In this document: positions 8,499 to 18,006 of the stretch, piece by piece | Layout of the letters: each line of letters opens with the position of its first letter | Numbering within the stretch: position 1 is the first letter of the stretch | Source: Granulosicoccus sp964390335 | GTDB lineage: Bacteria > Pseudomonadota > Gammaproteobacteria > Granulosicoccales > Granulosicoccaceae | Assembly (NCBI GenBank): GCA_964390335.1 | Contig: CAYMHU010000017.1 | Coordinates: 9,712 to 73,711, forward strand | Reading direction: 5' to 3' | DNA: 64,000 bases | Notes under the pieces: model-generated | Told to the model about the DNA's origin: nothing | What the model saw: the letters and a program-made list of their open reading frames with translations, nothing else | Database searches by the model: none | Position numbers and translations under genes: made by a program

Positions 8499-9620
8499 TT
8501 AAGCACTACGTTGAATTCCAAGAATAGCCACTATTAAAAAACACATTAGTGGTAGTGCAGCACTGATAAAAGGAGATAAACCATTCGCTAATCCAAGTTG
8601 AGTGAGCAACTTATTTAACAGCACATAAACAATTCCCAACATAATTCCGATGAAAATCTTCTGCCCTGCTCCACCAGAACGCTGCGATGCAAACACAAAT
8701 GGCAAAGACAACATCAACATGACGATAGTCGCGATCGGACTGGTTATTTTTGTCCAAAAAGCGAGTTCAACATTGCGACTATCGAGCTGATTCTCTTTTA
8801 AATATTGAATTTGATCGTATAAATTTTGGGCTGAAAGGCTTTCAGATGAGCCTTTCAGGCTTTTTAGCACATCAACGCTGATTAAATTCGGTATTGCTTG
8901 GTTAGATTCCTCCGCACCGCTAATTTCACTCCAGTTTTGCTGTTCAATCTCCTGTGTTTGCACAGAGCCAGCACCAAAAAGAGTCACATCAACCTCTTGA
9001 AGTACCCAATCACGCGAGTTTTGCGTGTCCTTAGCTTGTACTGCTCGCGCTGCGCGTATGGATCGGACTAGTTCAACACCGTCGAACTCATGAATACGCA
9101 CATCTAATAACGTGAAATCAGGCATAACCGTTGAAATATTGACGAATCTGGGTCCTGATTTAATCCATAAACCGTTTCTACCTTTAACCGATAAGCGCTC
9201 TTCTAATGCCGTAAGTCTTAATTCTTCTGCAATTTGCTCCGATTTAGGCATGATCGTTTCGCCTAGAACTGCGATTAAGATCATCAAAACAAAGCCCGTA
9301 AGCAGTACAGAACGTATTATTCGGCCATTGGATATCCCGGCCGCACGCATAACAGTGAGTTCACTATTAGATGCCAACGCACCTAAACCAAGCAAACTAC
9401 CCAGCAAAACAGCTGGCGCAAACAATAAATACGCCTTACTCGGCAACGTTAAAAAGATATATTGCAGCGCACTGGTAACCGAATAGTTGCCTTTGCCAAC
9501 GTCATCCAACTCGCTAATGAAACCAAAAATGGCAGCCAACGCAACCAGGGTTAACAGCACAAGCATGCTGGTAGTCAGTATGGCGCGAGCGATATAGCGA
9601 TCTAAAATGCCAAATATCAT
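8499..9620 (-). CDS. lptG: LPS export permease LptG
   Basis: Inner-membrane subunit of the LptB2FG ABC transporter, which extracts lipopolysaccharide from the inner membrane and feeds it to the LptC-A-D bridge. 373 residues: three N-terminal helices (about 15-37, 60-82, 98-120), a periplasmic beta-jellyroll domain (about 135-270) and three C-terminal helices. Its start overlaps the lptF stop by 4 bp, so translation is coupled. LptB, LptA and LptC are not in the window. Confidence 0.95.
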   Translation of the reverse strand: MIFGILDRYIARAILTTSMLVLLTLVALAAIFGFISELDDVGKGNYSVTSALQYIFLTLPSKAYLLFAPAVLLGSLLGLGALASNSELTVMRAAGISNGRIIRSVLLTGFVLMILIAVLGETIMPKSEQIAEELRLTALEERLSVKGRNGLWIKSGPRFVNISTVMPDFTLLDVRIHEFDGVELVRSIRAARAVQAKDTQNSRDWVLQEVDVTLFGAGSVQTQEIEQQNWSEISGAEESNQAIPNLISVDVLKSLKGSSESLSAQNLYDQIQYLKENQLDSRNVELAFWTKITSPIATIVMLMLSLPFVFASQRSGGAGQKIFIGIMLGIVYVLLNKLLTQLGLANGLSPFISAALPLMCFLIVAILGIQRSA

Positions 9621-10714
9621 GCTGCGCTACGTCTCTGTGTTGAAAACCAACCCCAACCAACGCGTTTGATTAATAAGTATGCAATTAATATTGCTACAGC
9701 AATATGTACAGGCCATAAGCCAACCCAGGGTGGAATAGTACCGTTCGCAATCCATTTGCGCGCCAGCACGAGAAAGTTGGCATACGGAATATAGATAAGT
9801 ATGGCAATCGCAATCTTGCCGAAACGACCTTCGCGCGGTGAAGTGTAACTCAGCGGCACAGCTAACAATGCCAGCAACAATGCGGCTAACGGAATGGAAA
9901 TCCGCCACTGAACTTCAGCTTTATCAACCAAATCTTCACTTTCCAGTAGCTGCGTTAAGGTTTTGCTGCGACGTTGCAACCGCGGTTCACCGAGTTCGGT
10001 TTTGGGTCGCAACACGCCTTGGCGCTTAAATTCTGTCACGGTATAGGCGCTGTCACCCGGGTTACCCATGCTGGTTTGGCCATCACTGAAAACCAAGTAT
10101 TCGTTGCCGTTGCTGCCATCTACTTGATAAGACGCAATGCGCGCTGTATCGATTACGGGTGGTGTGTCTTCCCGTTTGCGGTACATAAACACATCGTTAA
10201 ATTGCGTACGATCCGCTGAAATCTCTTTAACGAACAACACCGAGCTGCCATCACTGGATTCAACAAATTTGCCTGCTGTAAGCAAACTGATGGCTGATTT
10301 TTCTTGAAATTTTTGCTTGATCAGTTGCTCATAGCGCGCAGCTTTCGGGGACGCAAAAATGGTTAACAGCGCAATCAGCGCTACACCGAGTAAACCAATC
10401 ATGGCCGTTGGACGCAGTAAATCTAACCAGCCGGAGCCGGTAGCTTGCATAACAGTCATTTCGTTATCGCGATAAAACCGACCGTGCGCCAACAAAATGC
10501 CCAAATACAAACCAAGCGGGATGAGCGTGACCAACAAGCTGATCGACTGCACGCCAACCAAAATCAGTAAATCGTCGGCCGCAATTGCACCATCGGTGAC
10601 CTTACTCAGCGCACGAGCAAGTACATTACCTATCATAATGACAAGCAATACCAGCGTGACCGCAATCCAGGTCACCAGCATTTCTTTCATCAAATAACGG
10701 TCAAGAATTCGCAC
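9617..10714 (-). CDS. lptF: LPS export permease LptF
   Basis: Partner of LptG in the LptB2FG transporter. 365 residues beginning with GTG at 10714 (MRILDRYLMKEML). Six predicted helices in a 3+3 arrangement around a periplasmic domain, and the coupling-helix region NEMTVMQATGSGW that docks to LptB. It is divergent from pepA, with about 129 bp between the lptF start and the pepA start at 10844; this lptGF/pepA-holC-valS order is the same as in E. coli. Confidence 0.95.
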   Translation of the reverse strand: MRILDRYLMKEMLVTWIAVTLVLLVIMIGNVLARALSKVTDGAIAADDLLILVGVQSISLLVTLIPLGLYLGILLAHGRFYRDNEMTVMQATGSGWLDLLRPTAMIGLLGVALIALLTIFASPKAARYEQLIKQKFQEKSAISLLTAGKFVESSDGSSVLFVKEISADRTQFNDVFMYRKREDTPPVIDTARIASYQVDGSNGNEYLVFSDGQTSMGNPGDSAYTVTEFKRQGVLRPKTELGEPRLQRRSKTLTQLLESEDLVDKAEVQWRISIPLAALLLALLAVPLSYTSPREGRFGKIAIAILIYIPYANFLVLARKWIANGTIPPWVGLWPVHIAVAILIAYLLIKRVGWGWFSTQRRSAA

Positions 10715-10843
10715 GGTCGCGTATTGATTGTTCCAAACTTTATTCTCTACCCTAGCAATCTAGCACTTCCTGAACACCATTGCTGCGTGACGTTAGCGTT
10801 CGGAAACACTAAACTGCAGCAAAACTATTCATTGGAGTCAATT

Positions 10844-12331
10844 TTGGAACTATCGGTTGTAGCAAGCGCCCCGGTTAAAGTCGCTAACGGGTGCATGATT
10901 GTGCCATTGCATTCGGGACGCAAGTTAGCTGGCATGGCAGAAGAGCTGGATAAGAAAAGTCAGAAAGCGATTTCCCGTGCAGTTAAGCGTGGCGATGCGA
11001 AAAGTGAGCTTGGCGAAGCAGTCACATTATTTGAACTGGATAACGTCAACATTGAACGCGTGATACTGGTGGGTGCTGAGAAAGCGGGTGATTTAACGAC
11101 CTCACAGTACCGACTTTTTTGCCAGGCAGCAGCAAAGTCATTAAGTGACAATGCCGCAGGCACAGTGGTTGTCCATGTCAGTAGTAAGCAATTCGCAGCA
11201 ACAGAATCCACACAATGGCATGTTAAAGAGCTAGTGCAAGCCCTGATTGCTCAGCAATACATGTTTACGCTGCATGAACGCCAAGAAAAAGCAGCGCCAC
11301 CCGCTTGCAAGAAATGCATTATTGTCGTGTCCAAAGCCGAACTCAGTAGCGCAAAGAAAGCCGCCAAGATTGGTAAGGCAGTAGCCAACGGACAAGCCGA
11401 AGCGCGCAACCTTGGCAATCTGGCTGCCAATATCTGCACTCCACACTATCTTGCCAAACGCGGACAAGCACTGGCGAAGAAAAACCCAAAGCTGAAAACC
11501 AAAATCCTGAATGAACAGCAAATGGAAAAATTGGGTATGGGTGCATTTTTATCCGTATCCCGTGGCAGCCGACAACCCGCTAAATTAATCTGCATGGAGT
11601 ATCAAGGCGCCAGCAGCAAATCCAAACCCATCGTATTGCTTGGCAAAGGCGTCACTTTCGATACAGGCGGCATTTCCATAAAACCCTCTGCCTCAATGGA
11701 CGAAATGAAATTTGATATGTGCGGCGCTGCCAGCGTGTTCGGGGCAATGCAAGCCCTGTGCGAAATTTCGCCGTCCATCAACGTGATTGGTGTGGTAGCC
11801 GCAGCTGAAAACATGCCGGACGGTGATGCATCGCGACCAGGTGATGTTGTCACAACGATGTCAGGACAAAGCGTTGAAATATTGAACACTGATGCCGAAG
11901 GTCGTTTGGTGCTGTGCGATGCATTGACTTATATCGAACGATATAAACCTCAGGCCGTAATCGACATTGCCACATTAACAGGTGCGTGCGTTGTGGCACT
12001 GGGTAAAGTTGCCAGCGGCGTTATGGGTAATGATAAGGACCTAACGCAAGCACTCGTGCAGTCGGGCCAGCAAACCGGTGACCTTGCATGGGAATTACCG
12101 TTGTTCGATGAATATCAAAAACAATTGGACTCAAACTTTGCAGATATGGCCAACATTGGCGGTAGCCCAGCCGGCGCTATTACGGCTGGGTGTTTTCTAT
12201 CACGCTTTGCAGCAGAGTTTAAGTGGGCACATTTGGATATTGCCGGTGTCGCCTGGCAAAGTGGCGCGGGAAAAGGCGCCAGTGGTCGTCCAGTGCCTTT
12301 ATTATTAAACTACTTACTATCCAAAGCTTAA
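10844..12331 (+). CDS. pepA: Cytosol leucyl aminopeptidase PepA
   Basis: Hexameric M17 metallo-aminopeptidase; in E. coli it is also an accessory DNA-binding protein in Xer recombination. The start is taken as TTG at 10844, with GGAG seven bases upstream, because LELSVVASAP aligns with the MEFSV start of the E. coli enzyme and gives 495 residues (E. coli 503). An upstream in-frame TTG at 10724 would add 40 unrelated residues. Metal and catalytic motifs: LGKGVTFDTGGISIKPS (about 268-284), MKFDMCGAA, and NTDAEGRLVLCDAL (about 347-360). First gene of pepA-holC-(small gene)-valS. xerD elsewhere in this window would be its functional partner. Confidence 0.95.
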   Translation: MELSVVASAPVKVANGCMIVPLHSGRKLAGMAEELDKKSQKAISRAVKRGDAKSELGEAVTLFELDNVNIERVILVGAEKAGDLTTSQYRLFCQAAAKSLSDNAAGTVVVHVSSKQFAATESTQWHVKELVQALIAQQYMFTLHERQEKAAPPACKKCIIVVSKAELSSAKKAAKIGKAVANGQAEARNLGNLAANICTPHYLAKRGQALAKKNPKLKTKILNEQQMEKLGMGAFLSVSRGSRQPAKLICMEYQGASSKSKPIVLLGKGVTFDTGGISIKPSASMDEMKFDMCGAASVFGAMQALCEISPSINVIGVVAAAENMPDGDASRPGDVVTTMSGQSVEILNTDAEGRLVLCDALTYIERYKPQAVIDIATLTGACVVALGKVASGVMGNDKDLTQALVQSGQQTGDLAWELPLFDEYQKQLDSNFADMANIGGSPAGAITAGCFLSRFAAEFKWAHLDIAGVAWQSGAGKGASGRPVPLLLNYLLSKA

Positions 12332-12353
12332 GTCGCACGTTATAGAGAACCTG

Positions 12354-12788
12354 ATGACCCGCGTTGATTTCTACGTTTTAGACGACTCCGACGAACAAAA
12401 TCGTTACCGGCTGATATGCAAATTAGCCGAAAAAGCCTTTCGGCACGATAAAACGGTATTCATCCACTCCGACGACCCGGATTTGTTGTCTGCATTAGAC
12501 GAGCAGTTATGGACGTTTCGGCCGGATAGTTTTGTGCCACACCGACTACTCGATGCCAACGCGCTTCCGGATAAAACCGACAGCGATCCAGTGCAATTAT
12601 CCACCGGCGAACCTGCCAATGACCGCCGTGTGCTCATTAACTTGTCTTCGAAGGTCCCACCATTTTTCAGCCGGTTTGAGCGCACATTAGAAGTGGTTAA
12701 CCAGGCAGAAACGGTGCGCGATACTGGCAGAGAACGCTATCGATACTACCAACACAGGGGTTATCCGCTGCAACACCACAAAATGTAG
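12354..12788 (+). CDS. holC: DNA polymerase III chi subunit HolC
   Basis: Clamp-loader accessory subunit that links the replisome to SSB. 144 residues. The N-terminal VDFYVLDDSDEQNRYRLICKL pattern and the conserved nucleotide-like fold segments (KTVFIHSDD, LDEQLWTF, FVPHRL, RVLINL) match HolC. It begins 22 bp after pepA, in the conserved pepA-holC-valS order. Confidence 0.92.
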   Translation: MTRVDFYVLDDSDEQNRYRLICKLAEKAFRHDKTVFIHSDDPDLLSALDEQLWTFRPDSFVPHRLLDANALPDKTDSDPVQLSTGEPANDRRVLINLSSKVPPFFSRFERTLEVVNQAETVRDTGRERYRYYQHRGYPLQHHKM

Positions 12789-12830
12789 ACCTATACTCTC
12801 TTAACAACGAAGTTAGCAGGAGAGATTCTC

Positions 12831-13196
12831 GTGAACCGCGACGAAGACGACAGCTTACCGGTATTGAACGCCGTAATCGAATCCGGCAACGAATCCATTA
12901 TTCAATCCAGCCGCCTCGGACGCGAGGTGTTACGTGAGCTCGAAGTTCTGCAGCAGACGGAGCCCGTGAAGTTTGAATTGCAAGATCACCTGCTTGAAGA
13001 GGAAGAAGGCGACACAGCTTTGGGTTCAGATAGCCAAATAGCGCTCATGATGGACGATTCAGCCAATAAAAATCTCAATTCAATGCCCGAAGACGATGCA
13101 ATAGAGCTTATGATTGACGAAGTTGTGGATCGCCACATTACTGAGCTGCGTCGCGATATTCGCCGTTTGCTAACAACCATAAAACAACAAACCTGA
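12831..13196 (+). CDS. Small acidic protein between holC and valS
   Basis: 121 residues starting with GTG at 12831 after a strong AGGAG site. Very acidic in the middle (LLEEEEGD) with a C-terminal amphipathic helix, DEVVDRHITELRRDIRRLL. The N-terminal DDSLPVLNAVIESG stretch resembles the acidic IPVLTDVV-type segments of small proteobacterial proteins such as DUF2486, but I would not assign a family. Its position inside the holC-valS unit suggests co-transcription; a small gene occupies this slot in some other gammaproteobacteria (recollection). Function unknown. Confidence 0.75.
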   Translation: MNRDEDDSLPVLNAVIESGNESIIQSSRLGREVLRELEVLQQTEPVKFELQDHLLEEEEGDTALGSDSQIALMMDDSANKNLNSMPEDDAIELMIDEVVDRHITELRRDIRRLLTTIKQQT

Positions 13197-13210
13197 CGAA
13201 CCCGCATTTC

Positions 13211-16009
13211 ATGGATAAAACTTACGACCCCACGTCTATCGAACAACGTTGGTACCAGACCTGGGAAGACAACGGTTACTTCAAACCTTCTGGCTCCGGC
13301 GACCCCTACTGCATCATGATTCCCCCGCCCAATGTAACCGGCACGTTGCATATGGGACACGCATTTCAAGACACCGTCATGGATTCACTGATTCGCTATC
13401 ACCGGATGCGCGGATTCAACACCCTGTGGCAACCGGGTACTGACCACGCGGGGATAGCAACTCAAATGGTGGTCGAACGACAACTCGCACGCGAGCAAAC
13501 CGACCGGCATGCACTGGGTCGCGATAAATTCATTGAACGCGTTTGGGAATGGAAAGAAGAATCCGGGGGAACGATCACGCGCCAACTACGTCGCTTAGGC
13601 GCATCGCCCGACTGGTCACGCGAACGCTTCACCATGGATGAAGGCATGTCGGACGCCGTACAAGCCGTGTTTATCAAGCTACATGATGAAGGCATTATTT
13701 ATAGAGGTAAGCGACTGGTTAACTGGGACCCGGTTATGCATACCTCGCTGTCTGATTTAGAAGTGATCTCAGAAGAAGAAAACGGATCGCTCTGGCACTT
13801 CCAATATCCGTTGACTGATGGCAGCGGTATGGTCACGGTTGCAACCACCCGGCCCGAAACCGTTTTGGGTGATACCGCTGTTGCTGTGCACCCTGATGAT
13901 GAGCGATTTAAAGACTGGGTTGGCAAAACAGTTACCCTGCCCTTGGTTGGCCGTGAAATTCCAATTGTGGCAGACGACTATGTTGACCCTGAATTTGGTT
14001 CAGGCTGCGTAAAAATCACACCTGCACATGATTTCAACGATTACGCACTCGGCCAACGCCACAACTTACCCGTAATCAACGTATTCAACGACGATGCAGC
14101 ACTAAACGATTCAGTACCCGAAGCCTATCGCGGCCTAGACCGATACGAAGCACGTAAAAAGCTCCTTGCGGAAATGGATTCATTGGGCTTGCTGCTAAAG
14201 GTTGACCCGCACAAATTAATGGTACCGCGCGGTGATCGTTCTGGCGCTGTTGTAGAACCGTACCTAACAGATCAATGGTATGTCGATTTAACTCGCGAAG
14301 TTCAGGAAGATGGCCGCCCCGGCGGTAAAGCACAAATAACCGACCCATCAATTGAAGCTGTGCGCTCAGGCAATATCCGATTTGTACCCGGCAATCATGC
14401 AAACACGTATTTTAAATGGCTTGAGAATATTCAGGACTGGTGCATCAGCCGACAAATCTGGTGGGGGCATCGCATACCCGCGTGGTACGACGACGCTGGC
14501 AATGTTTATGTTGCCGAAGACGAAGCAGCAGTGCGCGCTAAATATTCTATTGATGATACCGTTAGATTAAAACAAGACGACGATGTACTCGATACCTGGT
14601 TTTCATCTGCGCTATGGCCATTCTCAACCTTGGGCTGGCCTGAACAAACCGATGCATTAAAAACGTTTTACCCTGGAACGGTGTTGGTTACTGGCCACGA
14701 CATCATCTTTTTCTGGGTGGCTCGCATGATTATGTTTGGCACCAAGTTTATGGATGGCGAAGTGCCATTTAAAGATGTGTATATGCATGGCCTCGTACGT
14801 GATTCTAACGGCGATAAAATGTCTAAATCTAAGGGTAACGTTTTAGACCCACTCGACATCATCGACGGCATTGGGCTTGAAGAGCTGGTGGAAAAGCGCA
14901 CCAGTAATTTGATGCAAGATTTCATGGCCGAGAAAATCGAAAATCAAACGCGGAAAGATTTCCCGGATGGTATTGCATCATACGGTACTGACGCACTGCG
15001 CTTCACGTTTGCATCATTAGCATCAAACGGGCGAGACATTCGTTTTGATATGAAACGCGTTGAAGGATACCGAAACTTCTGCAATAAGCTCTTTAATGCA
15101 ACGCGCTATGTATTAATGAACACCGAAGGTCTTGATCCAACGCAAGCACCAACGTCTCGCAACATAATCGATAACTGGATTACCAGTTTGCTGCAACAAG
15201 CAGAAGCGGAAGTTGCAACGCATATTGGTGAGTATCGCTTTGACCTTGCCGCTACCACTATTTACGAATTTGTATGGAATGAGTATTGCGATTGGTATCT
15301 GGAACTTGCCAAACCAATATTAACCGGCGACGCCAGTGACGATGAAAAACACGCAACGCGTAGCACACTAGTACAAGTACTTGAAGCTACGCTACGCATG
15401 GCGCACCCGATCATGCCGTTTATCACCGAAGAGTTGTGGCAACAAGTTGCGCCGTTGGCGGCTGTTGAAGGCCCAAGTGTTTCCTTACAACCCTACCCTG
15501 AAAGCGATGCAAGCCTGATCGATCAAGAAGCGCTAAGCGATATTGATTGGGTTAAACGCAGTGTGTTGGGTGTGCGAAAAATTCGTGCTGAAATGAATAT
15601 CAGTCCAGGTAAAAAACTGCCGGTTAAAGTGGTTGATGCCAATGCCAACGATCTTGAAAAGCTGGAACGTCACAAAGAGCTACTTATGTTCGTGGGTCGT
15701 GTGTCTGATATTGAAGTACTGAACGACAACGACGACAAACCCGATTCAGCCATTGCACTGGTTGATCACATGCAACTGCTAATCCCCATGGCTGGCCTTA
15801 TCGACAAGGAAGCAGAGCTGAAGCGTTTAAACAAAGAGCAGGACAGGTTGCGTGCTGAGGTATCAAAACTAACAGCGAAACTGGGCAATTCGGGCTTTAC
15901 CGATAAAGCGCCTGCAAAGGTTGTGGAAGCCGAAAAACAAAAGCTTGCCGATGCCGAAGCCGCGCTGGTGCAGATTGAAAATCAGATTGAGAAAATAGCT
16001 ACATTGTAG
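13211..16009 (+). CDS. valS: Valyl-tRNA synthetase
   Basis: Class Ia synthetase charging tRNA-Val and editing mischarged threonine. 932 residues. HIGH-type motif in PPNVTGTLHMGHAF (about 38-52), an editing (CP1) domain with TTRPETVLGDTAVAVHP (about 211-227), the KMSKS loop in GDKMSKSKGNVLDP (about 534-547), an anticodon-binding helical domain, and a C-terminal coiled coil (about 865-930) that grips the tRNA. ATG at 13211, 14 bp after the small acidic gene. Confidence 0.98.
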   Translation: MDKTYDPTSIEQRWYQTWEDNGYFKPSGSGDPYCIMIPPPNVTGTLHMGHAFQDTVMDSLIRYHRMRGFNTLWQPGTDHAGIATQMVVERQLAREQTDRHALGRDKFIERVWEWKEESGGTITRQLRRLGASPDWSRERFTMDEGMSDAVQAVFIKLHDEGIIYRGKRLVNWDPVMHTSLSDLEVISEEENGSLWHFQYPLTDGSGMVTVATTRPETVLGDTAVAVHPDDERFKDWVGKTVTLPLVGREIPIVADDYVDPEFGSGCVKITPAHDFNDYALGQRHNLPVINVFNDDAALNDSVPEAYRGLDRYEARKKLLAEMDSLGLLLKVDPHKLMVPRGDRSGAVVEPYLTDQWYVDLTREVQEDGRPGGKAQITDPSIEAVRSGNIRFVPGNHANTYFKWLENIQDWCISRQIWWGHRIPAWYDDAGNVYVAEDEAAVRAKYSIDDTVRLKQDDDVLDTWFSSALWPFSTLGWPEQTDALKTFYPGTVLVTGHDIIFFWVARMIMFGTKFMDGEVPFKDVYMHGLVRDSNGDKMSKSKGNVLDPLDIIDGIGLEELVEKRTSNLMQDFMAEKIENQTRKDFPDGIASYGTDALRFTFASLASNGRDIRFDMKRVEGYRNFCNKLFNATRYVLMNTEGLDPTQAPTSRNIIDNWITSLLQQAEAEVATHIGEYRFDLAATTIYEFVWNEYCDWYLELAKPILTGDASDDEKHATRSTLVQVLEATLRMAHPIMPFITEELWQQVAPLAAVEGPSVSLQPYPESDASLIDQEALSDIDWVKRSVLGVRKIRAEMNISPGKKLPVKVVDANANDLEKLERHKELLMFVGRVSDIEVLNDNDDKPDSAIALVDHMQLLIPMAGLIDKEAELKRLNKEQDRLRAEVSKLTAKLGNSGFTDKAPAKVVEAEKQKLADAEAALVQIENQIEKIATL

Positions 16010-16036
16010 CCATCGTAAATATAGGAGCGCCACGAA

Positions 16037-16339
16037 ATGAGATTAAAGGTCATTTTCTTATTTGTATTTATTGGGTTTATTCAATCTTGCGCGGGAGTAC
16101 CAAAACAGTACAAAGACGACTGCGCGAACGGTGCCTGCAAACATATGCAGAACAGATGCACTCAAATGAAGGCAGCGAGCAGTCGCCAAACGCAATACTC
16201 TGTAACCCCTATTAAGCAGTACGACGGGCAAGCACGGACTGAAGGCATGTGGTCGGTGCGTTGTAAGAATGGCAAAGTGATACAGATATTAGATAGCGAA
16301 TTTAAAGATATTTCATCGTATCCAGCTCCCTTGAACTAA
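16037..16339 (+). CDS. Small Cys-rich lipoprotein, unknown function
   Basis: 100 residues with a lipoprotein signal peptide: a hydrophobic stretch at residues 5-17 followed by a lipobox-like IQSC (Cys about 18). The mature part has five more cysteines in the CANGACKHMQNRC cluster and a later VRCKNG, which may form disulfides. RBS AGGAGCG precedes the ATG. It starts 27 bp after valS and ends overlapping the convergent HNH gene by 4 bp. No family recognised. Confidence 0.7.
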   Translation: MRLKVIFLFVFIGFIQSCAGVPKQYKDDCANGACKHMQNRCTQMKAASSRQTQYSVTPIKQYDGQARTEGMWSVRCKNGKVIQILDSEFKDISSYPAPLN

Positions 16340-18006
16340 GCGCAGTAAGTTGCAGGCGGTGGTTCTTTGCATTGCCAGTGTATTGAATGGTAAGTCGAGT
16401 CTATATTTGTAGACTCGGTACAGCATATATCTGTAGCGGTTTTAAAGTCATAAGGTGTTTTTGAATCTGTGCATGATGCTTGCGACTTTATACTCGACTC
16501 TACACGTGTAGAGTCGCCGTCTGTTTTTTGTACATGGCTAGTATCAGCAACTGCTGCATTCATAATATCATGTCCGTTGTTATCCAAGATGCGAAATCGA
16601 AAGCGCGCCGGTGATAGCTGCCTTATCGTATCGAATGACTCTCTGTTGTTACGCAACGATTCTTCAAATTCGAATTGATTGAGATCATGAAAATTAAGTT
16701 GTTGAAAAAACTGCTTATGCACACCGTCTTTATCCTGTGCAACAGCTTCAATTTTATACCCACCTTCATGTACCAGCGTGTGATGATAAGAACAAAGGCA
16801 AACACCGTTATCAACCGATGTTGAACCACCGTCGGCCCAGTGTTTCATGTGATGGATATGCAAGTGACGTGAATGATCACAACCTGGCCATACACATTGT
16901 TGATCACGCTCTTTGATCGCTCGTGCCATGGCACTTGGCCAGACACGGGATTTACGACCAATATCGATGGGTTCGCCATTGCTTGTTTTAGTAACCGAGA
17001 TACAGCAATCGCAAGCAATGCGCCTGGCTGTTTCACGGCCAATGGGATCTGCGCCGTTTAGTGTTGGGCGTTTTGTTGGTGCGGCGGGTTTGTTGTTATT
17101 GAATGCACTGTTATTGGTTGAAGCAAGCTCACTGTCATCAACAGTAACACTAACTTGATATCGATCTGCAGTGGCGATGGCTTTGCCTGCACCTTGCAGG
17201 CTGGACTCTGCCATTAAAACAGCCGCGTCTGCTCTGCGTTGCGACATCGAATTGTCGGCGGAACCCAACTCACCCAGACAATGCTCAACGCTATTAAGAA
17301 ATGCTTGCGCAAGCTCAGGTGGTAAAACCAGTTGAATTTGAGTACTGCCGTTGCTAGCCTCGCGCCACGTAAACGAGCGTGAGTTCCATTGTTGCATTGC
17401 GCGGGCGTTTTCCTCGTTGCTCTCGTTTTCTTCGTCGCACTCGCTCCATCGATAACCCTCACACAAGCGTTTCACGTCCGACACGGAAGCATCCAACGCG
17501 GCGTGACACAAAGTGTTTTCGTTCTCTTTGTTGGCCACACGGGTGATCAGACGTACTTTTGACCAAGACAACTTACCTACCCTGAACAATGACCGTAGCG
17601 TGGGCAAAGATTGCAGTTGGCGCCCCACTCGCAGATATTCCCAGCTTAATTGAGTGCTGATGCCGATTTCCGCGTTCATCCATGCAGCACAATGGCTCGC
17701 ACCACTGGGTTTCCAAGCTTGTTGATCATCAAACCTGACCAGCAAATCTAACAGATCGGCATGTTGAGAGCTCATTTCTTGCGACAGTAGCTTCAAGCGT
17801 TCTCGGATGGATTGAGCATCCTGCGGGATAGCGTTGCCTTTGGTTTGTTCGGATTTGCGGTCTGGCATACCTTCAATACAAGCCATCGCCACCCGAACAC
17901 TCTGACCAAACTGCTCACGATCAGCGGCATTGAATGAATTCATGCCGAGTTGGATGGAGGATGAGCATTGATTTTCTGTGTTACCAGGGTGGTTTGAATT
18001 ATCCAT
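16336..18006 (-). CDS. DUF222-HNH endonuclease with SOS box at its promoter
   Basis: 556 residues. The N-terminal half (about 65-300) has the helical DUF222 (13E12-repeat) character, including the WSKVRLITRVANKENE segment. The C-terminal HNH domain (about 370-415) contains CVWPGCDHSRHLHIHHMKHWADGG, then NGVCLCSYHHTLVHEGG, with the paired cysteines and histidines of a zinc-supported nuclease. The last 115 or so residues form a Ser/Thr/Asp-rich tail containing two copies of a short element (DSTRVES and ESTNIDS) encoded by 22-bp palindromes. The DUF222-HNH family is multicopy and presumed mobile in many bacteria. A LexA-type box lies 60-81 bp upstream of the ATG (18066-18087), predicting DNA-damage induction. 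RBS GGGAG precedes the ATG. Confidence 0.9.
   Translation of the reverse strand: MDNSNHPGNTENQCSSSIQLGMNSFNAADREQFGQSVRVAMACIEGMPDRKSEQTKGNAIPQDAQSIRERLKLLSQEMSSQHADLLDLLVRFDDQQAWKPSGASHCAAWMNAEIGISTQLSWEYLRVGRQLQSLPTLRSLFRVGKLSWSKVRLITRVANKENENTLCHAALDASVSDVKRLCEGYRWSECDEENESNEENARAMQQWNSRSFTWREASNGSTQIQLVLPPELAQAFLNSVEHCLGELGSADNSMSQRRADAAVLMAESSLQGAGKAIATADRYQVSVTVDDSELASTNNSAFNNNKPAAPTKRPTLNGADPIGRETARRIACDCCISVTKTSNGEPIDIGRKSRVWPSAMARAIKERDQQCVWPGCDHSRHLHIHHMKHWADGGSTSVDNGVCLCSYHHTLVHEGGYKIEAVAQDKDGVHKQFFQQLNFHDLNQFEFEESLRNNRESFDTIRQLSPARFRFRILDNNGHDIMNAAVADTSHVQKTDGDSTRVESSIKSQASCTDSKTPYDFKTATDICCTESTNIDSTYHSIHWQCKEPPPATYCA
16396..16417. repeat. 22-bp inverted repeat A in the HNH gene 3' end
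   Basis: CGAGTCTA, six-base centre TATTTG, TAGACTCG. A perfect 8-6-8 dyad inside the coding sequence. It is related to repeat B, 99 bp (33 codons) to the right, in the same phase of the reading frame. No T-run follows, so it is not a standard terminator. Confidence 0.85.
16495..16516. repeat. 22-bp perfect palindrome B in the HNH gene 3' end
   Basis: A fully self-complementary 22-mer whose half is CGACTCTACAC. It shares the CGA-TCTA / TAGA-TCG frame with repeat A. Together they encode the paired DSTRVES/ESTNIDS peptides of the HNH protein tail. Confidence 0.85.

Noticed and set aside
16396..16516. Palindromes as terminators of the lipoprotein gene
   Set aside because: No T-run follows either one and they lie within an intact coding frame.
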